The notes below the pieces were generated by a model, which did not search any database, was not told the DNA's origin, and saw only the letters and a list, made by a program, of their open reading frames with translations. Position numbers and translations under genes: made by a program. From contig QPFY01000002.1 of the NCBI GenBank assembly GCA_003665825.1, positions 806,001 to 870,000 of the forward strand: DNA of 64,000 bases. The letters run 5' to 3'. This document shows, piece after piece, positions 1 to 13,383 of the stretch. Every line of letters begins with the position of its first letter. The stretch's first letter is position 1. This DNA comes from Microbotryum silenes-acaulis. Taxonomy: Eukaryota > Basidiomycota > Microbotryomycetes > Microbotryales > Microbotryaceae.

Positions 1-93
1 TAAATACATATGGTCGAATACTGACGAGCTTACACATTCTCTACGTAGACTGTCTCATATTTGACCGGCGCGTTGAGCCTCTTGGGAAACAGC

Positions 94-1598
94 ATGAACG
101 GCAACACCATCGATACACGCGGAGGAACTTCCCAATACCAGTCTCTCGGAACAACGTTTACTCCGACTCGGTATACCACGGTGCAAGGATGTGAGTTTTT
201 TCGGCGCTGTGCTCCTATGCGGTCCCTCCGCTCCCTACAAGGGACCGCTCCCTACAGAGGCCAGTGTACGCAAGGCTGTTACTGTCTTCTCGTTTTCAGT
301 CTTCAAGCAGGTATGCATCATTACAATGCCTTTCTCTCATTCAGTGAAAGCTAACCTACCCTATAACTTCCAGGCCGACCCCAAATTCAATTCAAAGGGC
401 TACGACCTCCTCGACGACTCCTTCGGCTTGATCGAGCAAGGTCCCGACCGATGGCACACTTTTCACGCCCAGATTGACAAGCTCAACCGCGAGGCGGACA
501 AGCAGACGACGTACAAGGTCGTCTACCTTGCCCGACACGGGCAAGGCTATCATAATGCTGCTGAGAGCAAGTATGGAACCGCAGCTTGGGATGCTTATTG
601 GTCCCGATTGGAGACCGACGGCAATATCACTGTTGGTCCAATCAGTATCTGCCCTTTTTGCTCCTGTTCGATGGCGGCTGACTTGCATTCGGGCTTGTTA
701 CACTTGAAGTGGGGGCCTGATCCCCCGCTCACCCCTCTCGGACGGCAACAAGCTGAAGACATAAACACTGCGTGGAAGAGACAAGTCGCCGAGGGTGTGC
801 CCTTGCCCGAGCGCCTCTACTCAAGCCCCTTTACGCGAGCGGCGGACACCTTGCGAATCACCTGGCACGACATTTTGTTGAATAAGGGGTTGAAGCCTCT
901 GATTTTGGAACGACTAAGGTAAGGGCCTCGTCTGGTTTGACCGGGATGATTCGGGTCTGATTCCATCAAACTTATCTTAGGGAGACGATCGGTTGTCACA
1001 CTTGCGACAAGCGCTCGGAGAAGACCATCATCCGCGAGCGATTCCCGACCTACGACATCGAGCCCGGCTTCTCCGAACACGTAAGTGATGGGCGTCTGGG
1101 ATAGGATAGATCTGAACATCATATGCTGACGTGCAAGGAAGTTGCAGGATCAACTCTGGAGTGCGGACTACCAGGAATCCCCGCGGCAGCAAGCTCTTCG
1201 CATCCAGCAACAATTGAACCAAGTGAGCCCCTCCGAGGAGACATACAAGCCTCCAAACCTGACCAGAGAGAGAGCTCGTTCTTTGGCGGGATCACAGATC
1301 TTCGACACGGATCCTTCGACCTTCATCTCCATCACGGCCCATAGTGGAGTTATCAACGCCTTCTTCCGAGTGGTCGAACATCCCGACGTTAGTATCCTGC
1401 CCGGGGGGTTCGTCCCTATCGTTGTCCGAGCAACCAGGTGCGTCGAGCATATCCGAGACAAGTGGCTTGAAGTGACTATACATCGTTCTGACCCAAGAAA
1501 TTATCACTGGCAGTGACCCGAATGAGCGAGGACAGTCATTCGCCGGAGGTCAAGCTGTGTATGCGGGACCTTTCGATGGGAAGCTCCCGCCACCGTAA
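94..1598 (+). CDS. Histidine phosphatase superfamily protein (PMU1/phosphoglycerate-mutase-like)
   Basis: Likely a phosphomutase-type histidine phosphatase of the yeast PMU1 family; the substrate cannot be told from sequence. The catalytic signature YLARHGQGYHN lies near residue 75, the second family motif is LTPLGRQQAEDI, a phosphate-pocket region reads YSSPFTRAADT, and the distal histidine is in ITAHSGVINAF. I read eight exons: 94-190, 300-310, 374-631, 710-918, 981-1080, 1148-1222, 1298-1437 and 1514-1598. Together they give an open frame of 324 residues. Exon 2 is only 11 nt and restores the conserved stretch VQGFFKQADPKF. The start is the first in-frame ATG seen; an exon further left, outside the window, cannot be excluded. 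The gene is convergent with the next one. Confidence 0.82.
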
Positions 1599-1764
1599 AT
1601 GCTCGAGAGAAATTAGTGTCTTGGAGACTCGTCTCGGCCATGTCGTGCTGTCTTCGTGATTGTTGCAGAATCAAATTATACTATTTCACAAATCGCGGCG
1701 TAAGGCCGCGCGAAAATCCATTAAGGGAAGTGACGAAGCATCTCATCTACACCCCCTCTCACCA

Positions 1765-2729
1765 CTATCGCGATCCTTGTCCCCCGATCCCTGCCATCCC
1801 AAACACTTTGGCGGCCAAAGCGGCCAGTACTTGTGCTTTCTGATCTGATCCGAGCTCTTTAAAGACGGTATAGACGGCTTTGCCCTTGGCATCTCGCACG
1901 GCCCCGAGTTTCGAGCCAGCGAAGCCACCCACAGCGGCTCCTGGTAAGTTCCCCGCAATCTGACGAGAAAAGATAGCTACAACGTCAGTGAGCTCATCTT
2001 CTCTTGTCGTTAAACCCAGCAAGGCCTGACTGACGAATCCGAGCACGGCGCCACTCGCTGCGCCTGCCCAAGTCCAAACGGGCACGTGTCGATTGACTTC
2101 GGGTCTCAGCATGTCCTCGAACACGCTACCGAAGACGTGTTCCGCATCGGGTTGGGTTCCTGCATCGCTCTCCTTGTCGTCGTCGTAGGCATCTTGCGCA
2201 TCGGCCTTGTTGGATTGGCGAGCCGAGTTGAAAAAGTTGAAGTACGAGGAGGACGAATCAAAGTTGGATGTCCGGGACGACGAAGGGCGCGACGATCTTA
2301 GTTGGTCATAGTTGGATCTCCGAGAAGTGTCCGACAAGGTGTAGTACGCATCTGCGACCTGTGATTGGGAGATATCCGAGCAGAATTACCGACCACGTCG
2401 TCAGTTCTCTCCGAACAAACGGCGAGCTTTCCCTCCCCATCATTCATGACTAACCGCTTGGAATTCAACAGTCGCCTTCTTCTTCTTGGCTTCGGCTCCT
2501 GGACCAGCAGGGATCCGATCCGGGTGGCAGAGCAACGACTTGCGCTTGTAGGCCGTCTTGACTTGTTCGGGTGTGGCGCTCGGTTCGATGCCTGCCTTGT
2601 CACCAAGTCACGATCCAAGGTGAGATGAAATGACGTGTCAGTTGGTGTCGTGCCGCACACGGTGGATGTAGGTATCTGGCTGGTAGCTCTCACCTAGGAT
2701 GGCATAGTAGTCGGGGAATGTTGAACCCA
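1765..2729 (-). CDS. J-domain protein with glycine-rich C-terminal membrane-like region (5' end unresolved)
   Basis: DnaJ-type co-chaperone. Exon 2694-2729 encodes PDYYAILG, exon 2455-2591 encodes the J-domain body with the HPD motif (KSLLCHPDR), and exon 1765-2358 encodes VADAYYTLSDTSRR followed by a divergent C-terminal half. That half (VPVWTWAGAASGAVLGFVSQ, then NLPGAAVGGFAGSKLGAVRD) is rich in small residues, like a glycine-zipper or membrane-inserting segment. It resembles a fungal family of J proteins whose C-terminus is unlike Hsp40 type I/II. No zinc-finger or G/F region is present. The true first exon was not found: the frame upstream of 2729 has no ATG before a stop, so a short 5' exon with the start codon must lie further up, between here and the divergent DHHC gene. 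Confidence 0.75.
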
Positions 2730-3119
2730 CTGTAGGAGACGAGGGCAGGAAGGAGCGGCAGTCGGCGAGGAGATTAGCACGTGAGTCGGGGTAAACGTGT
2801 TCCTCGAGCGCAGCATGGCTGGTGCGAGCAGAGCGCACGTACTCACTATTGGATGGTGGTGAATGATCAGAAAAAGTTGGTCAGGCCAAGGGTTGCGCCG
2901 AGGAGTGGCGTGGCTGGCTAAAGGAGGTGCGATTGGCAAGAGGAGACACTGTGACCGGCTCCAAGTTGGAGCCAATCGCCAGCGCCGGTCTTCGCACTAC
3001 GTCACCGCCCCGAGACGAGTCGGCCGAGCGAGCATCGATCGAGGCGCGTGAGAACGGCAGCTTGTCATCCCGGACGGGCCCCCGACGGCCGAGTGATCGA
3101 CTCGAGTCAGCCAGGTTGG

Positions 3120-4964
3120 ATGACACTTGAGCACGCTGCGAGTAGAGCACTCGTGGCTGCACAGGAGTCGACTCGTCTCATCGATACCCAGACGCAGGTC
3201 CATGCCCCGGGCAACACCGATTCGGCCTCGGCACGGAGGAGGAGAGCTCGGAGTCGATGGACGAGACCCAACGTGATCCTGGGCAAGCTGATCCCGCCGC
3301 TGTTAATCGTGTTGGCCTACAAGGGGTATGATCTCGCCATGGTACAAACAGGTGGGCTCTGGCCCACATACTTTCGCCTTGACCAACGCGTCACGAGCTG
3401 ATTGGCTGTCGAAGTCCACAGCCAATTACCTCGCACTGGTCCGAGGACGACATTCCGTCGCCCGGATGTATCAACTGCAGTTCATCGTACTTCTTTCGGT
3501 CGTGACCTTGTGTTTTGGACTTGTGCGCTTCACCTCGCATCGGATTGAAGGAGATGGTGAGCCTCCGATCGAGGTCCAACAGCGCAAGGTGGTATGTCCA
3601 CAGCCCCAACTTCCGAGGAGTTGTGTGCGAAATAGCTCCCGAGCAGTCACTCAGTCTCACAAGTTTTCAATTGGGCAGATCTTCGAATGCAATTCCGACG
3701 GAAAAGCCAAAATGTGTAATCAATGTAATCGATGGAGACCGGTCAAAGCACGGCATTGTAACGACTGTGGTGTATGCATGTGAGTCGGCATCTCGGAACA
3801 ACGGAATGCCATGTGCTCCACATGGCGAAAGCTGAAGCATCTGTCTCGTCCACAGACCAGGCTTCGATCATCACTGTCCGTTTATGGATGCGTGTGTTGC
3901 AAGAGAATCTATCAAACCGTTCTTCTGCTTCCTCGTTGTAAGTCTTGCGAACCTGGAGTCAGCGGACGGACTCCCGAGCTCACCTCTACACATTTTCGTA
4001 CATTTTTTCTCGGGCCAGGCCGCCGTCCTGTTGATCGGCATCTCCATTATCCCACTCGTCCCAATCATATACGAGGCGTTGATGAGAGTGCTCGAAGCTA
4101 CCTGGAATTCGGTCGAGCTTCGTGAGCGGTGGTGGGACAGAAAGCTCAGCTGGATCGGCGGACCTGTCACTCGGTTAGTGATATTCGCCCAGCGTCTAAC
4201 CACCAACGGTCAGGCTCATCCCTTCACCTTCCACACAGCTATGCCTATGGTCTATTCATAGCATACCGTGTATACCGCTTGTCCGGTCATCCGCCGCTCT
4301 TACGAGTCCGGGGACACCAGGATCCCACGTACGACCCCTGTCCTCTGCTGTCCTCACCTCACTTTGGTCCTCTCCTCCTCGTCGTGACGGCGGTGTTTGT
4401 CATGCTCGTTGGGATAGCCAGTGAGTTCGCTCGCGTATACGCTCAATCAAAAAATGAGGCTCTGTGGAGCTGAAAAGGCCCTCTCTTGTTCCTTAGTGAT
4501 CACAACCATCATCCTCAACGCGCGCCAGGGCCTGTCAGCGGTCCAAGTCGAGCGCATCCGTCGTCATCGAGCTCGATCTTCTTCCAAATCCAACGCCTAC
4601 GATCCTCGGATAAACATCTACCTACCTCCAGCACCTCGAAATCAAACCTCGTCTTTATCTGTCCTCATGGAGGGAGAGCAAGATCGACCAGAGGAGGGAG
4701 TGATCGTCGCTGTGGACCCGGAGGAACCTTTGTTCGATCTCGGAGCGAGCAAGAACCTCGAGGCTTTGTTGGGCCAAAAGTGGTGGGAGTGGGGGATGCC
4801 TTGGAGACGCTCACGGTGAGTCGATTGCAAATCGGATAGAATACATCTGGGCAAATTCGATTCTGATCCCTTGTATTCGGGCCTACAGTATCGTCGAAGG
4901 GGATGAGGTGTTCAATCCCAAAGTGATTACACAACTACGCGAGAAAGCCCGCAAGCAGCCTTAG
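3120..4964 (+). CDS. DHHC-type protein S-palmitoyltransferase
   Basis: Integral membrane enzyme that attaches palmitate to cysteines of target proteins. The cysteine-rich domain reads KMCNQCNRWRPVKARHCNDC, and the catalytic tetrad lies in PGFDHHCPFMDACVA across a splice junction at about 3780/3855. Hydrophobic segments flank it: VILGKLIPPLLIVLAYKG and LQFIVLLSVVTLCFGLV before, VLLIGISIIPLVPIIYEALM and one more near 4380-4420 after. This matches the four-TM DHHC topology. After DHHC the usual N-C-V-G is replaced by D-A-C-V-A, a divergence worth noting. The last exon, after the intron near 4816-4888, ends at 4964 (residues ITQLREKARKQP then stop). The ATG at 3120 is the first in frame and leaves a cytosolic arginine-rich N-terminus. 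Confidence 0.85.
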
Positions 4965-5094
4965 ATACCTGATATGATAGTATCATGCAACGGAAGTACG
5001 AAGTTGGCAACGTTGCGTCGAAAAGCGGGAGATAAAGACAACAGTTGGACAGCGAGAACAAGAAACTTCGAGACACAAATAAACAGTCGCACGA

Positions 5095-7444
5095 TTAGGA
5101 CTTGGCCTTTTTGCCCGCTCGATCCAAGGCGATCCCAGCCGGTCGCTTGACTTGGGTCTCCCCTAATAAGACCAAGAGGTCAGCTTCGAGTCTTGACATT
5201 TCAAGGCCATGATGAGTCGGACGCACATTGGTAGAAATCGCAACGCCATTCTGGGTTGACGCTCGATTTGGGTCGTTTACCATTATCGTACCCAGGACCG
5301 ACGGGTCTGCACAGCATCACAAAAGCCCCACAGATCAACATCTCACTTCCCCAACGAAGAACCGAGCGACTCCGACGAAGAACCTACCTAGCACAAAGAT
5401 AAAACCTCCTTCCTTTATTGATCCCCGACTTGTTGACCGTCCAAAGCCTGGCCGGTTCTTGATGCACATCGCACAACGGCGCGGCCTTGGTCGCAAAGAT
5501 GGAATTCCATTGGGTCGTCGTCGCATTCGCGGCTTCGTAAGCGGCTTCTAGATCGGACGGATCGAAGACTTCGGAGGGCGATTCGGCTACGCAGGAACGT
5601 GCTCGAGTCGAGGTTGAGTTTGTTGTCGTTGTGGAGGAAGAGCTTGGAGTGGGTTCATCTTCGTCGGAGGAGGAAAGGAGCTCGATCGCTTCAGAAGCTA
5701 CGGGGGGTGTGGACGTGCTTGCCGACGCTACCAGGGGAGTGTATGACGTCGATTCTTTGGTCTTGGCCTTGGAGACTTTGACTGTACTCGCCTTGGTGAT
5801 TTTGGTCTTCTTCGCGGGCTTGGGCTGCGGTGGGGGTTTGAAGAAGCCGGAGAGCTTTTGCTGGCCACCTGGTGGGGGTGGGGGAGAAGGCTCGGGTTCT
5901 GGAACGGCAGGACGTTTGCCCAAGGCCTTGGCCGAAGGTACATTCGACGACTGAGAAGCAGGTGAAGCTGGCTGAACGGAAGAAGGAGATGAGGCCGAAG
6001 CAGTAGGAGGTACCGGCGAAGGGGAAGCCGTTGCGCTCGGTACGCGCCCTTTGGTGAAGTAAGCATTGATGCTCTTCTGCTTGCTCGAATACTCGGAGTA
6101 GAACCTAGTTGCAAATTGCGGGGCCTCAGGCTGCTTGGCCGGGTCCCTATCCGATCCACTCCGTTTCGGGTTCATCTCGTCCCATAGCTTGACGGTCCCT
6201 CTACCCTCGATCTCGATCTCATCATGGAAATCGACGTAGATGGGACAGTGATCGGATCCCGGAACGTCGGCTTGAATGTCGGCTTCTTTGACCCAGGGTC
6301 GTAGACCAGGGGTAATGAGGATGTAATCGATGCGTGCGCCGTGGTTGCTCTTGCGCGCTTCGGTCTTGGTGTCCCAACAGGTGTACATCCCTTTACGGTC
6401 GGGGTGGAGGTGTCGAACGATGTCGATCATGGGGCCGGAGGAACCGACGAAGTTCTGCAGCCACCGACGGTACTGCGGTGCATCAAACTGGGACACGTCA
6501 CCATCTTTGCTGATGTTGTGTGGTTCACTCGTATCGTTCATATGGAGCACGATGTTCTGTGAGACACGAAGGAAACTCTGGTCTGATTCGGGAGCTGTCG
6601 ACTAATAAGATCACCCGAGACGTCTCACCAAATCGCCGACGACGATCACTTCACGACCGAGCTGGATGAGGTTGCGCACACGAGTGTCGATGAGCACATT
6701 AAAGTCGGTTTTGAACTTGAGGCGGTCCTCGTTCGTCAGATTAGGCGAGTATCTGTGAAGAAGCTCAGCCAAACATCAGCACGGATGAAAAGCCACGAGG
6801 AAAGTGTGCATCCGCGACTGACAGATTGATCAGGACGAACAGGCCACAATCGATGACGGTCGTCCTGCCTTCACTCTCGAGCTTGACCACATCATCATGT
6901 GTCCAATCATCCTGGTCCGAGAAGGATGGATAGCCCCCGATGCGACCTTCGTTTGCCGTCGAGCTCGGAATCAGCACCGAGCTCAATCCTTCCTCGGCCT
7001 TGATGGGGACCAAGGCCGATCGACGAGTGAAGATGGCGGTCCCGTGGCGTCCAGCCGGAGGACGGAGGAAGGAGAAGAAGGCGTCAAACTCGTTCATTAC
7101 GGCCAGGTCTTTGCCCATCAATTTGCGCGTGATCTTGGTCTCTGTCTCCCCAAAGGCGGAGTTCAACCGGCAACGGTCAGTTGCGAGCGACGAGAACGCG
7201 CTGGACTGAACGAGGAAGGTGTACCCCACCCTGGATGCAGACAATATCGGCCTTTAAGGCATCAATGATCTTTTCGTGCTCCTTGAGTGCATTCCACCTG
7301 TACGAGCACGAGCACACGACATCCAAAAAGCGTCGGTCAGTTCATACCCTGATCGCAGCAGGCTGTCAACGCCTCCACTCGCACTCACGGGTGGTAGAAG
7401 GGCAACGTTTTGATCCCATTCACATTCCAAGACAGGATCCTCAT
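5095..7444 (-). CDS. APN2: Class II AP endonuclease APN2, exonuclease III fold plus GRF zinc finger
   Basis: Base-excision repair nuclease acting on abasic sites and 3'-blocked ends in the nucleus. The start (ATG 7442-7444) gives MRILSWNVNGIKTLPFYHPW, the typical first strand with catalytic Asn. Later motifs are the metal-binding glutamate (ETKITRKL), GDLNI split by an intron, ARIDYILITP, and the catalytic GSDHCPIYVDF. A proline/serine-rich linker follows, with two PCNA-interaction-like motifs (QKSINAYF and QQKLSGFF). The C-terminus is a GRF zinc finger: CDVHQEPARLWTVNKSG..GRRFYLCARP..GNGKRPK-like..WRCDFYQW, assembled over introns near 5318-5388 and 5168-5228. It ends in a basic tail, GKKAKS. 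The domain order is that of fungal Apn2 and animal APE2. It is convergent with the palmitoyltransferase gene, 130 bases away. Confidence 0.93.
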
Positions 7445-7878
7445 CTCGTGCTCAAGCACGCTCACGACGCGGCGAGACTGATGCGGTCGCTGTCGAGCTC
7501 AAATCGAACGTCTCGGTGTTTTTTGAGATCGCGTCGAGTCGCCACTTGAATCCTTTCGACAGTCGCGTGCGTTCCGAGCCTAGTCCCTCCTCACTCGAGG
7601 GCATAGAGTCGTCACAATCCGATCCTTTGCTCCACCTACGCTCTCGGCCGCTGTTCAAGATCCAGCGCCGCAAACAGCTCGCGAACGAGGATGACGGGCG
7701 GGCGGGCGTGTGGGCGCTCGAAGCGAGACCGGCAGCCGAGGGAACTTCGAACGACTCTGCCCCGTCTTAGTAGCTCGGCCGAGCACTGGCCGACCGACTC
7801 ACTCCAGCGAAATCCGACTAAAATATCTAAGCATTCATTTGCAACACGACAACTAAAATAAATTCAACTTTTCCAAAA
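7445..7878. other. Intergenic: APN2 promoter and aminotransferase 3' region
   Basis: These 434 bases lie upstream of the APN2 start and downstream of the aminotransferase stop, with both genes on the minus strand. They include an AT-rich stretch at 7815-7878 that probably serves the 3' end of the aminotransferase. I see no gene, RNA or repeat here. Confidence 0.6.
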
Positions 7879-9953
7879 CTACTCGTCTACGACCCCGGCC
7901 GCGGCCCTCGCCTCCCTCACGGCCTCGGCCAACCTCGCAAACCCTTTATCTGCATCCTCCTCCGTCGCCAAAGAGAACGACACGCGCACGGACGAACTGA
8001 TCGATCCTGAAGGGGAGAACCCAACGCCTGGTACAGCGAGAACTCCCTTTTCGAGCGCCTTCTTGGAAATGAGTTCATCCGAATCGCCCGAACTTTCGTT
8101 CGAGGTGAGGTGCAGGTTCAGGTACAACTGTGGCGGGACAGCATTCACAAGACGATGAGCCAAGGGCACCGACGCTTCTCCTTTGTGAAAAAGAGCCCAA
8201 CCACTCACAAACATGCCCGCATCAGGCGTGACCCAGTCGGCTAAACCTCCCAAGTGCTTTCGAGCCGCCTTCTCAAACATGTCCCGCTTCTCCTTGTAGA
8301 ACGCCGAGACGCGTCGCGTGTGCTCGATGAAACCTTGGTGGCCCCACCGCTCGAGCAGGACGAGCACGATCGATTGCGTCGTTGAGGCTGGTTGTAGGTT
8401 GGTGTTAGCCGTGTTCAGGTCGATGATCCTCAACAGCTCCTTGGCACCCGAGACGAAACCCAATCGCATGCCTGGAAGGTCAACAACCATCCAGTGCGGA
8501 ATCATGTCAGTGAGAGGTCAAAAGATTTGCGAGTTCTTGAGACACGGCCTCGAGGACTAACCCGAACTGATGATCTTGCTCAGCGAGTCGAAACGAAGGA
8601 CACGACCCGTCTGGCCCCCATTCTGCGCCTCAAGATCAAAGTACGACGGAGGCTGGTTTGTCACATCGAACACAAGGTAGTGGTAAGCGTCGTCCTCGAG
8701 GATCAGCAGGTTGTACTGGCGCGCGAGCTTGAGCAGGTGTACGCGACGTTCGAGCGGGGACGAGCATCCGGTAGGGTTCGAGCCGGTCGGGATCGTGTAG
8801 ATGATTTTGGGAAAGCGCTTGTTCGGGTGCAGGGTCGCCCAGTTGGCCAGCATGTCCTCGAGCACGGGGGTGTTGATACCCTGGGCGTCGGTTGGGATTT
8901 CTACGAGGACGTGACGGAATGTTGTCAGCAACATTGTAGTAGGGAACCTCGAGAGAATACTAATGGGTTGTCCACTCACCGACCAAATCGCACGACATGG
9001 GCTGAAGCAGACCAATGGTTCCACTGCGCGTAGAACGGGTGAATGGCGAACTCAGCACTGGCAGGGCTTTCCGGGTTCGATCCCCAGGCGACGAGGCACT
9101 CACGAGTAGAGGGGTGTCTCGACCAAGACGGTGTCGCCCTCATTGACCAAAGAGTGGAAGGCCTGCCGTATAATTGGGCCAGTCAGCCTCTGCGATCCCA
9201 GCGACACCTCACCCCTATCTTCTTCTCGACCCGATCCAACGCACCTTGTTGATCAGATCCTGACTGCCACTACCAATACTAACGCCCCAACTTCCATCCT
9301 TCTTCCTCGAATGCTTCATCACCTGCAAATCCTTCAACCAAGTAACCAACTTCTTCAAACCTGCGGTAGGACCGTACTGCAAGCTCTCGTTGAGGTTCTC
9401 CCCCTCGACGACGAGCGTCTCGGGTTCAGCGGTTGGGACGATCGGCTTGAGCGTCACCGAGATCGAAGAGAAGGGGAAGGTGGTCGGGTTGGGTTTACCG
9501 GCGAGGAAAGAGATCATGCCCGGAATTTCTTCTCGGTGGAACAGACCTCGGACTGTGCTCGAAGAATTGCGGCGAAAACCAAGCGAAGGCGAGCAAGAAA
9601 AATGATTTTGGTGCGCCAAGGAGGTCGTGAGTCAAGGTGGGAAAGAGATTGAGCGAGGACGGGTCAGCTGACTTGCGCCGGCGATAAGATAAGGTCGGAG
9701 CCCAGGGGAGAGGGAGGAGAGGGAGGAGGTTGTACTGACTAGCAGAAGGAGTCCACTTGCGACCGCTGTCACTGATGAAGTAATCCCAATCAATCTTGTC
9801 CTCGTGGCCGTTGGCAACAGGGCCGTGGCCGTTGACCTGAGTGGGGGGACTCATATTCCTGCGAGAGAGAAGCTGCGGAACTGCGGTGGTAATCAGCCGA
9901 CAAAAGGGTGGGGAAGATACAAGCCGCTTGATAAGAGATGTAGACATGGCCAT
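7879..9953 (-). CDS. PLP-dependent class I/II aminotransferase, ARO8 / 2-aminoadipate type
   Basis: Fold-type I aminotransferase of the aromatic / 2-aminoadipate / kynurenine group. Landmarks in order: RGLFHREEIPGMISFLAGKPNPTTFP, split here across an intron; the substrate-loop region GENLNESLQYGPTAGLKKLV; GSGSQDLINKAF; IYTIPTGSNPTG; LILEDDAYHYL; and the Schiff-base lysine in DSLSKIISSG followed by MRLGFVSG. The final exon ends in ARAAAGVVDE. Two in-frame starts exist. The ATG at 9953 adds a 33-residue cationic Ser/Arg/Leu-rich leader (TSLIKRLVSSPPFCRLITTA) that looks like a mitochondrial presequence. The ATG at 9854 gives a cytosolic-looking MSPPTQVNGHG. An out-of-frame 62-base GT..AG intron inside the leader is also possible, which would make the leader untranslated. 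It is divergent with the PLP-homeostasis gene. Confidence 0.88.
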
Positions 9954-10272
9954 GCAGCTTACGGAAAAGACGGGTGGGCTAGAGAAGGGTGGGCGTGTCG
10001 GGAAAGCACGTCGATACAGAAGGAAGGGCGCCGGCGAAGGGAAGGGAGCGCGGGGGAATCAATTCCGCGCTTCGAGCGGCAGGCTGGGTATTACTAATCT
10101 CCGTCACTACGGTCGATCATGAACGCATGAACTCGGCCCAAGCGCGACCCGACGGCGTGCCGGTCCTCCGCGATCCGCCCGCCGCCGAGCCTGATCCAGA
10201 ACGGAGCGGCTCTTTCTGGCTCTTGGGTCACCGGCCTCGCAGTCATCCTCACAACTCCCTCACACGGTTCGC
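9954..10272. promoter_or_regulatory. Shared divergent promoter of aminotransferase and PLP-homeostasis genes
   Basis: These 319 bases separate two divergent start codons and must carry both promoters. I could not define a TATA box or a known operator. The pairing matters because both products use pyridoxal phosphate. Confidence 0.5.
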
Positions 10273-11439
<1,167 letters not shown>

Positions 11440-11574
11440 TGTGCTTGCAAGGGAGAGCATCCGTCCATGCGATTACGAAGATAAGGTGGGCAAGGTGCAC
11501 CCAGAGCGACGAGAAAGGTATACACATTTACACACAGCAAAAAGACCGTCCTCATCTAAGCCGCCCCGCCACCT

Positions 11575-13383
11575 TCAACACACTTCCTCCCTTCTCCTCC
11601 CTCTTCCCCCACCTCCAGTCCCATTAGCGCCTCCCGTCCCCGTCCTCGCCTTCTTCCTCCTCACCTCCCCCAAATCCAGCTCAATCTCATCCACTCTCAA
11701 ACTACTGAGACCAGGTTGACACTTGTTCTGGAACGCATAGACTCCAACAGCGACGGTGAAATTCGTAGGTGGTAAACCCGGTTGGGCCCTCGGTACTCCA
11801 GATTTGCGCTTCATAGAATGTCCTCCACCTCCCGAGAGGGTCGAAGCAGCATTCGAGGCTGATCCGGGGAAGAGGCCCATCGAGCCACCGACCAACATCG
11901 TTGACGAAGCCGCGAGCGAGGAGAGCAAAGGGTGCGAAGTCGGGTGATTTGGATGAGGGAGGAACGCCTGTGCGAGGTGGAATGGATCTTGAACGCCGTT
12001 GAAGGATAGGAGAGAATGCATATGCGTCGAACTGATGCCACCTAGACCGTTGGCGACTGCGGACGAAGGACCTGCGCCGTTCGCACCATCACCCGAGGCG
12101 CCGGCGCCGCTAACGTCGGACGAATCGAGCGAGGAGAACAGCGCTCGACGCGACGAGGAGCTTGGAATACCTCGCATGCGCCTCGTCCCGTGTGACCGAG
12201 CTTGGGGATCCAGGAAGGTGTCTGTGGACAGAACAATGAGACGATGGGGTGAGCTACGGATGCTCAAGCACCATATGGGCGTGGCAGAGCTCGAGCGGGG
12301 TCTTACGCGTACCTAATGTGACACCTTCGCCATCCTTTTCCTCAGTCAACCTCCGTCTCCTCTCCTCGACGCCCTCCAACAACCTCTCGACGACCCCCTT
12401 GGCCGCGGACTCGTACTCTTCCTCAATCCTTTCGACCTCGGCTTCGTACAGTTTCCGCGCAACCGTCTTTTGGTGCGCATGAAAGAGCCTGGTCGCGACG
12501 AGTTGGTTAGAGCGTTCCATCGACAGGCGGTGCAACCCAAAGAGGAATTGGGTCGGGTGCATGTCGGGGATGACGGGGTCGGTGCAGGCGAGTGAGGGGG
12601 GCAAGGTTTCGACCGGAGCCGAGGGGTCGCCTGCATTGGGGAAGACGGGTGGGGGCAGCAACTCTTCGGTCGTACGGGCGAAAATGTCGGACAGTTCATG
12701 AAAGACTCTGTGGGTGTATGGAACGCGTTCGCATCTCCAAGTCAGCAAAAGGGGTCCGCAAGAGAGAGGAGCGCCTCGATTGCTCTCCGAAGCTCAGGCG
12801 CGCTTGGAACCGAAAGCCCGGGCGCCGCTTGCCGGGCGAAAGAGGCGTGACGAACTTGCTGGCTCAAGCGGGCCCGCCAATGCGGAGCAGCGCAGGCGCA
12901 GGGCGTGGGCGTGGTGGGCGTGGGCAATGGGCACGATTGCGAGCGGCCACACCTTCCGGGGGCACGATGCCGTGCATAGGTAACATGTAGGGAATGGCGG
13001 TGAAGGAAACTGACCTGTCTCTTCGGGCGATGGTATCCTCGTGCAGGCGTGCGACGCGCTCGACCATGTCTCGCCGTCGCTTGTCTCGCTTGGACTCGAT
13101 CGGCATTCCATACACTGCACAAGAGCGACCAGAATCGCATGCCCACCAGCACCGGATCAGGAAGGAATAGCGCGATACGATCAGAAGTCTACTGACCATC
13201 TAGAGCTTGTCCCGGCTGCCGCTGCCGCTGCCCCTGCTGTTGCTGTTGCTGAGCCGCGACGTGCTGGGCGGCATACGGGTCATCGTACATGGCTCCGTGC
13301 GGTGGTGCAGTCTCGGGAAGAGGCGGCAAGGGGCCGAGCGAGGATGATGCTTGCAGTTGAGGTGACGGTTCCCTTCTCCACAT
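11575..13383 (-). CDS. Sds3/Dep1-like subunit of a Rpd3-type histone deacetylase complex (probable)
   Basis: The product begins MWRREPSPQLQASSSLG, has a glutamine-rich stretch near residue 45, then a coiled-coil-rich core: SKRDKRRRDMVERVARLHED, FHELSDIFARTTEELL, HPTQFLFGLHRLSMERSNQL, and VERIEEEYESAAKGVVERLL with EGVEERRRRLTEEKDGEG. This order matches what I remember of the fungal Sds3-like domain, in which these helices bind Sin3 and the deacetylase. A Ser/Gly/Ala-rich spacer follows, and the tail has VDEIELDLGEVRRKKAR with a basic end. Four exons are apparent; the first intron splits near 13200. The start at 13383 is the only ATG in frame before stops. The assignment is by pattern memory and moderately secure. 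Confidence 0.65.

Noticed and set aside
9055..9100. A GGTTCGATCC sequence looking like a tRNA B box
   Set aside because: It lies in an intron of the aminotransferase gene, no proper A box precedes it at the right distance, and the T-stem pairs imperfectly.
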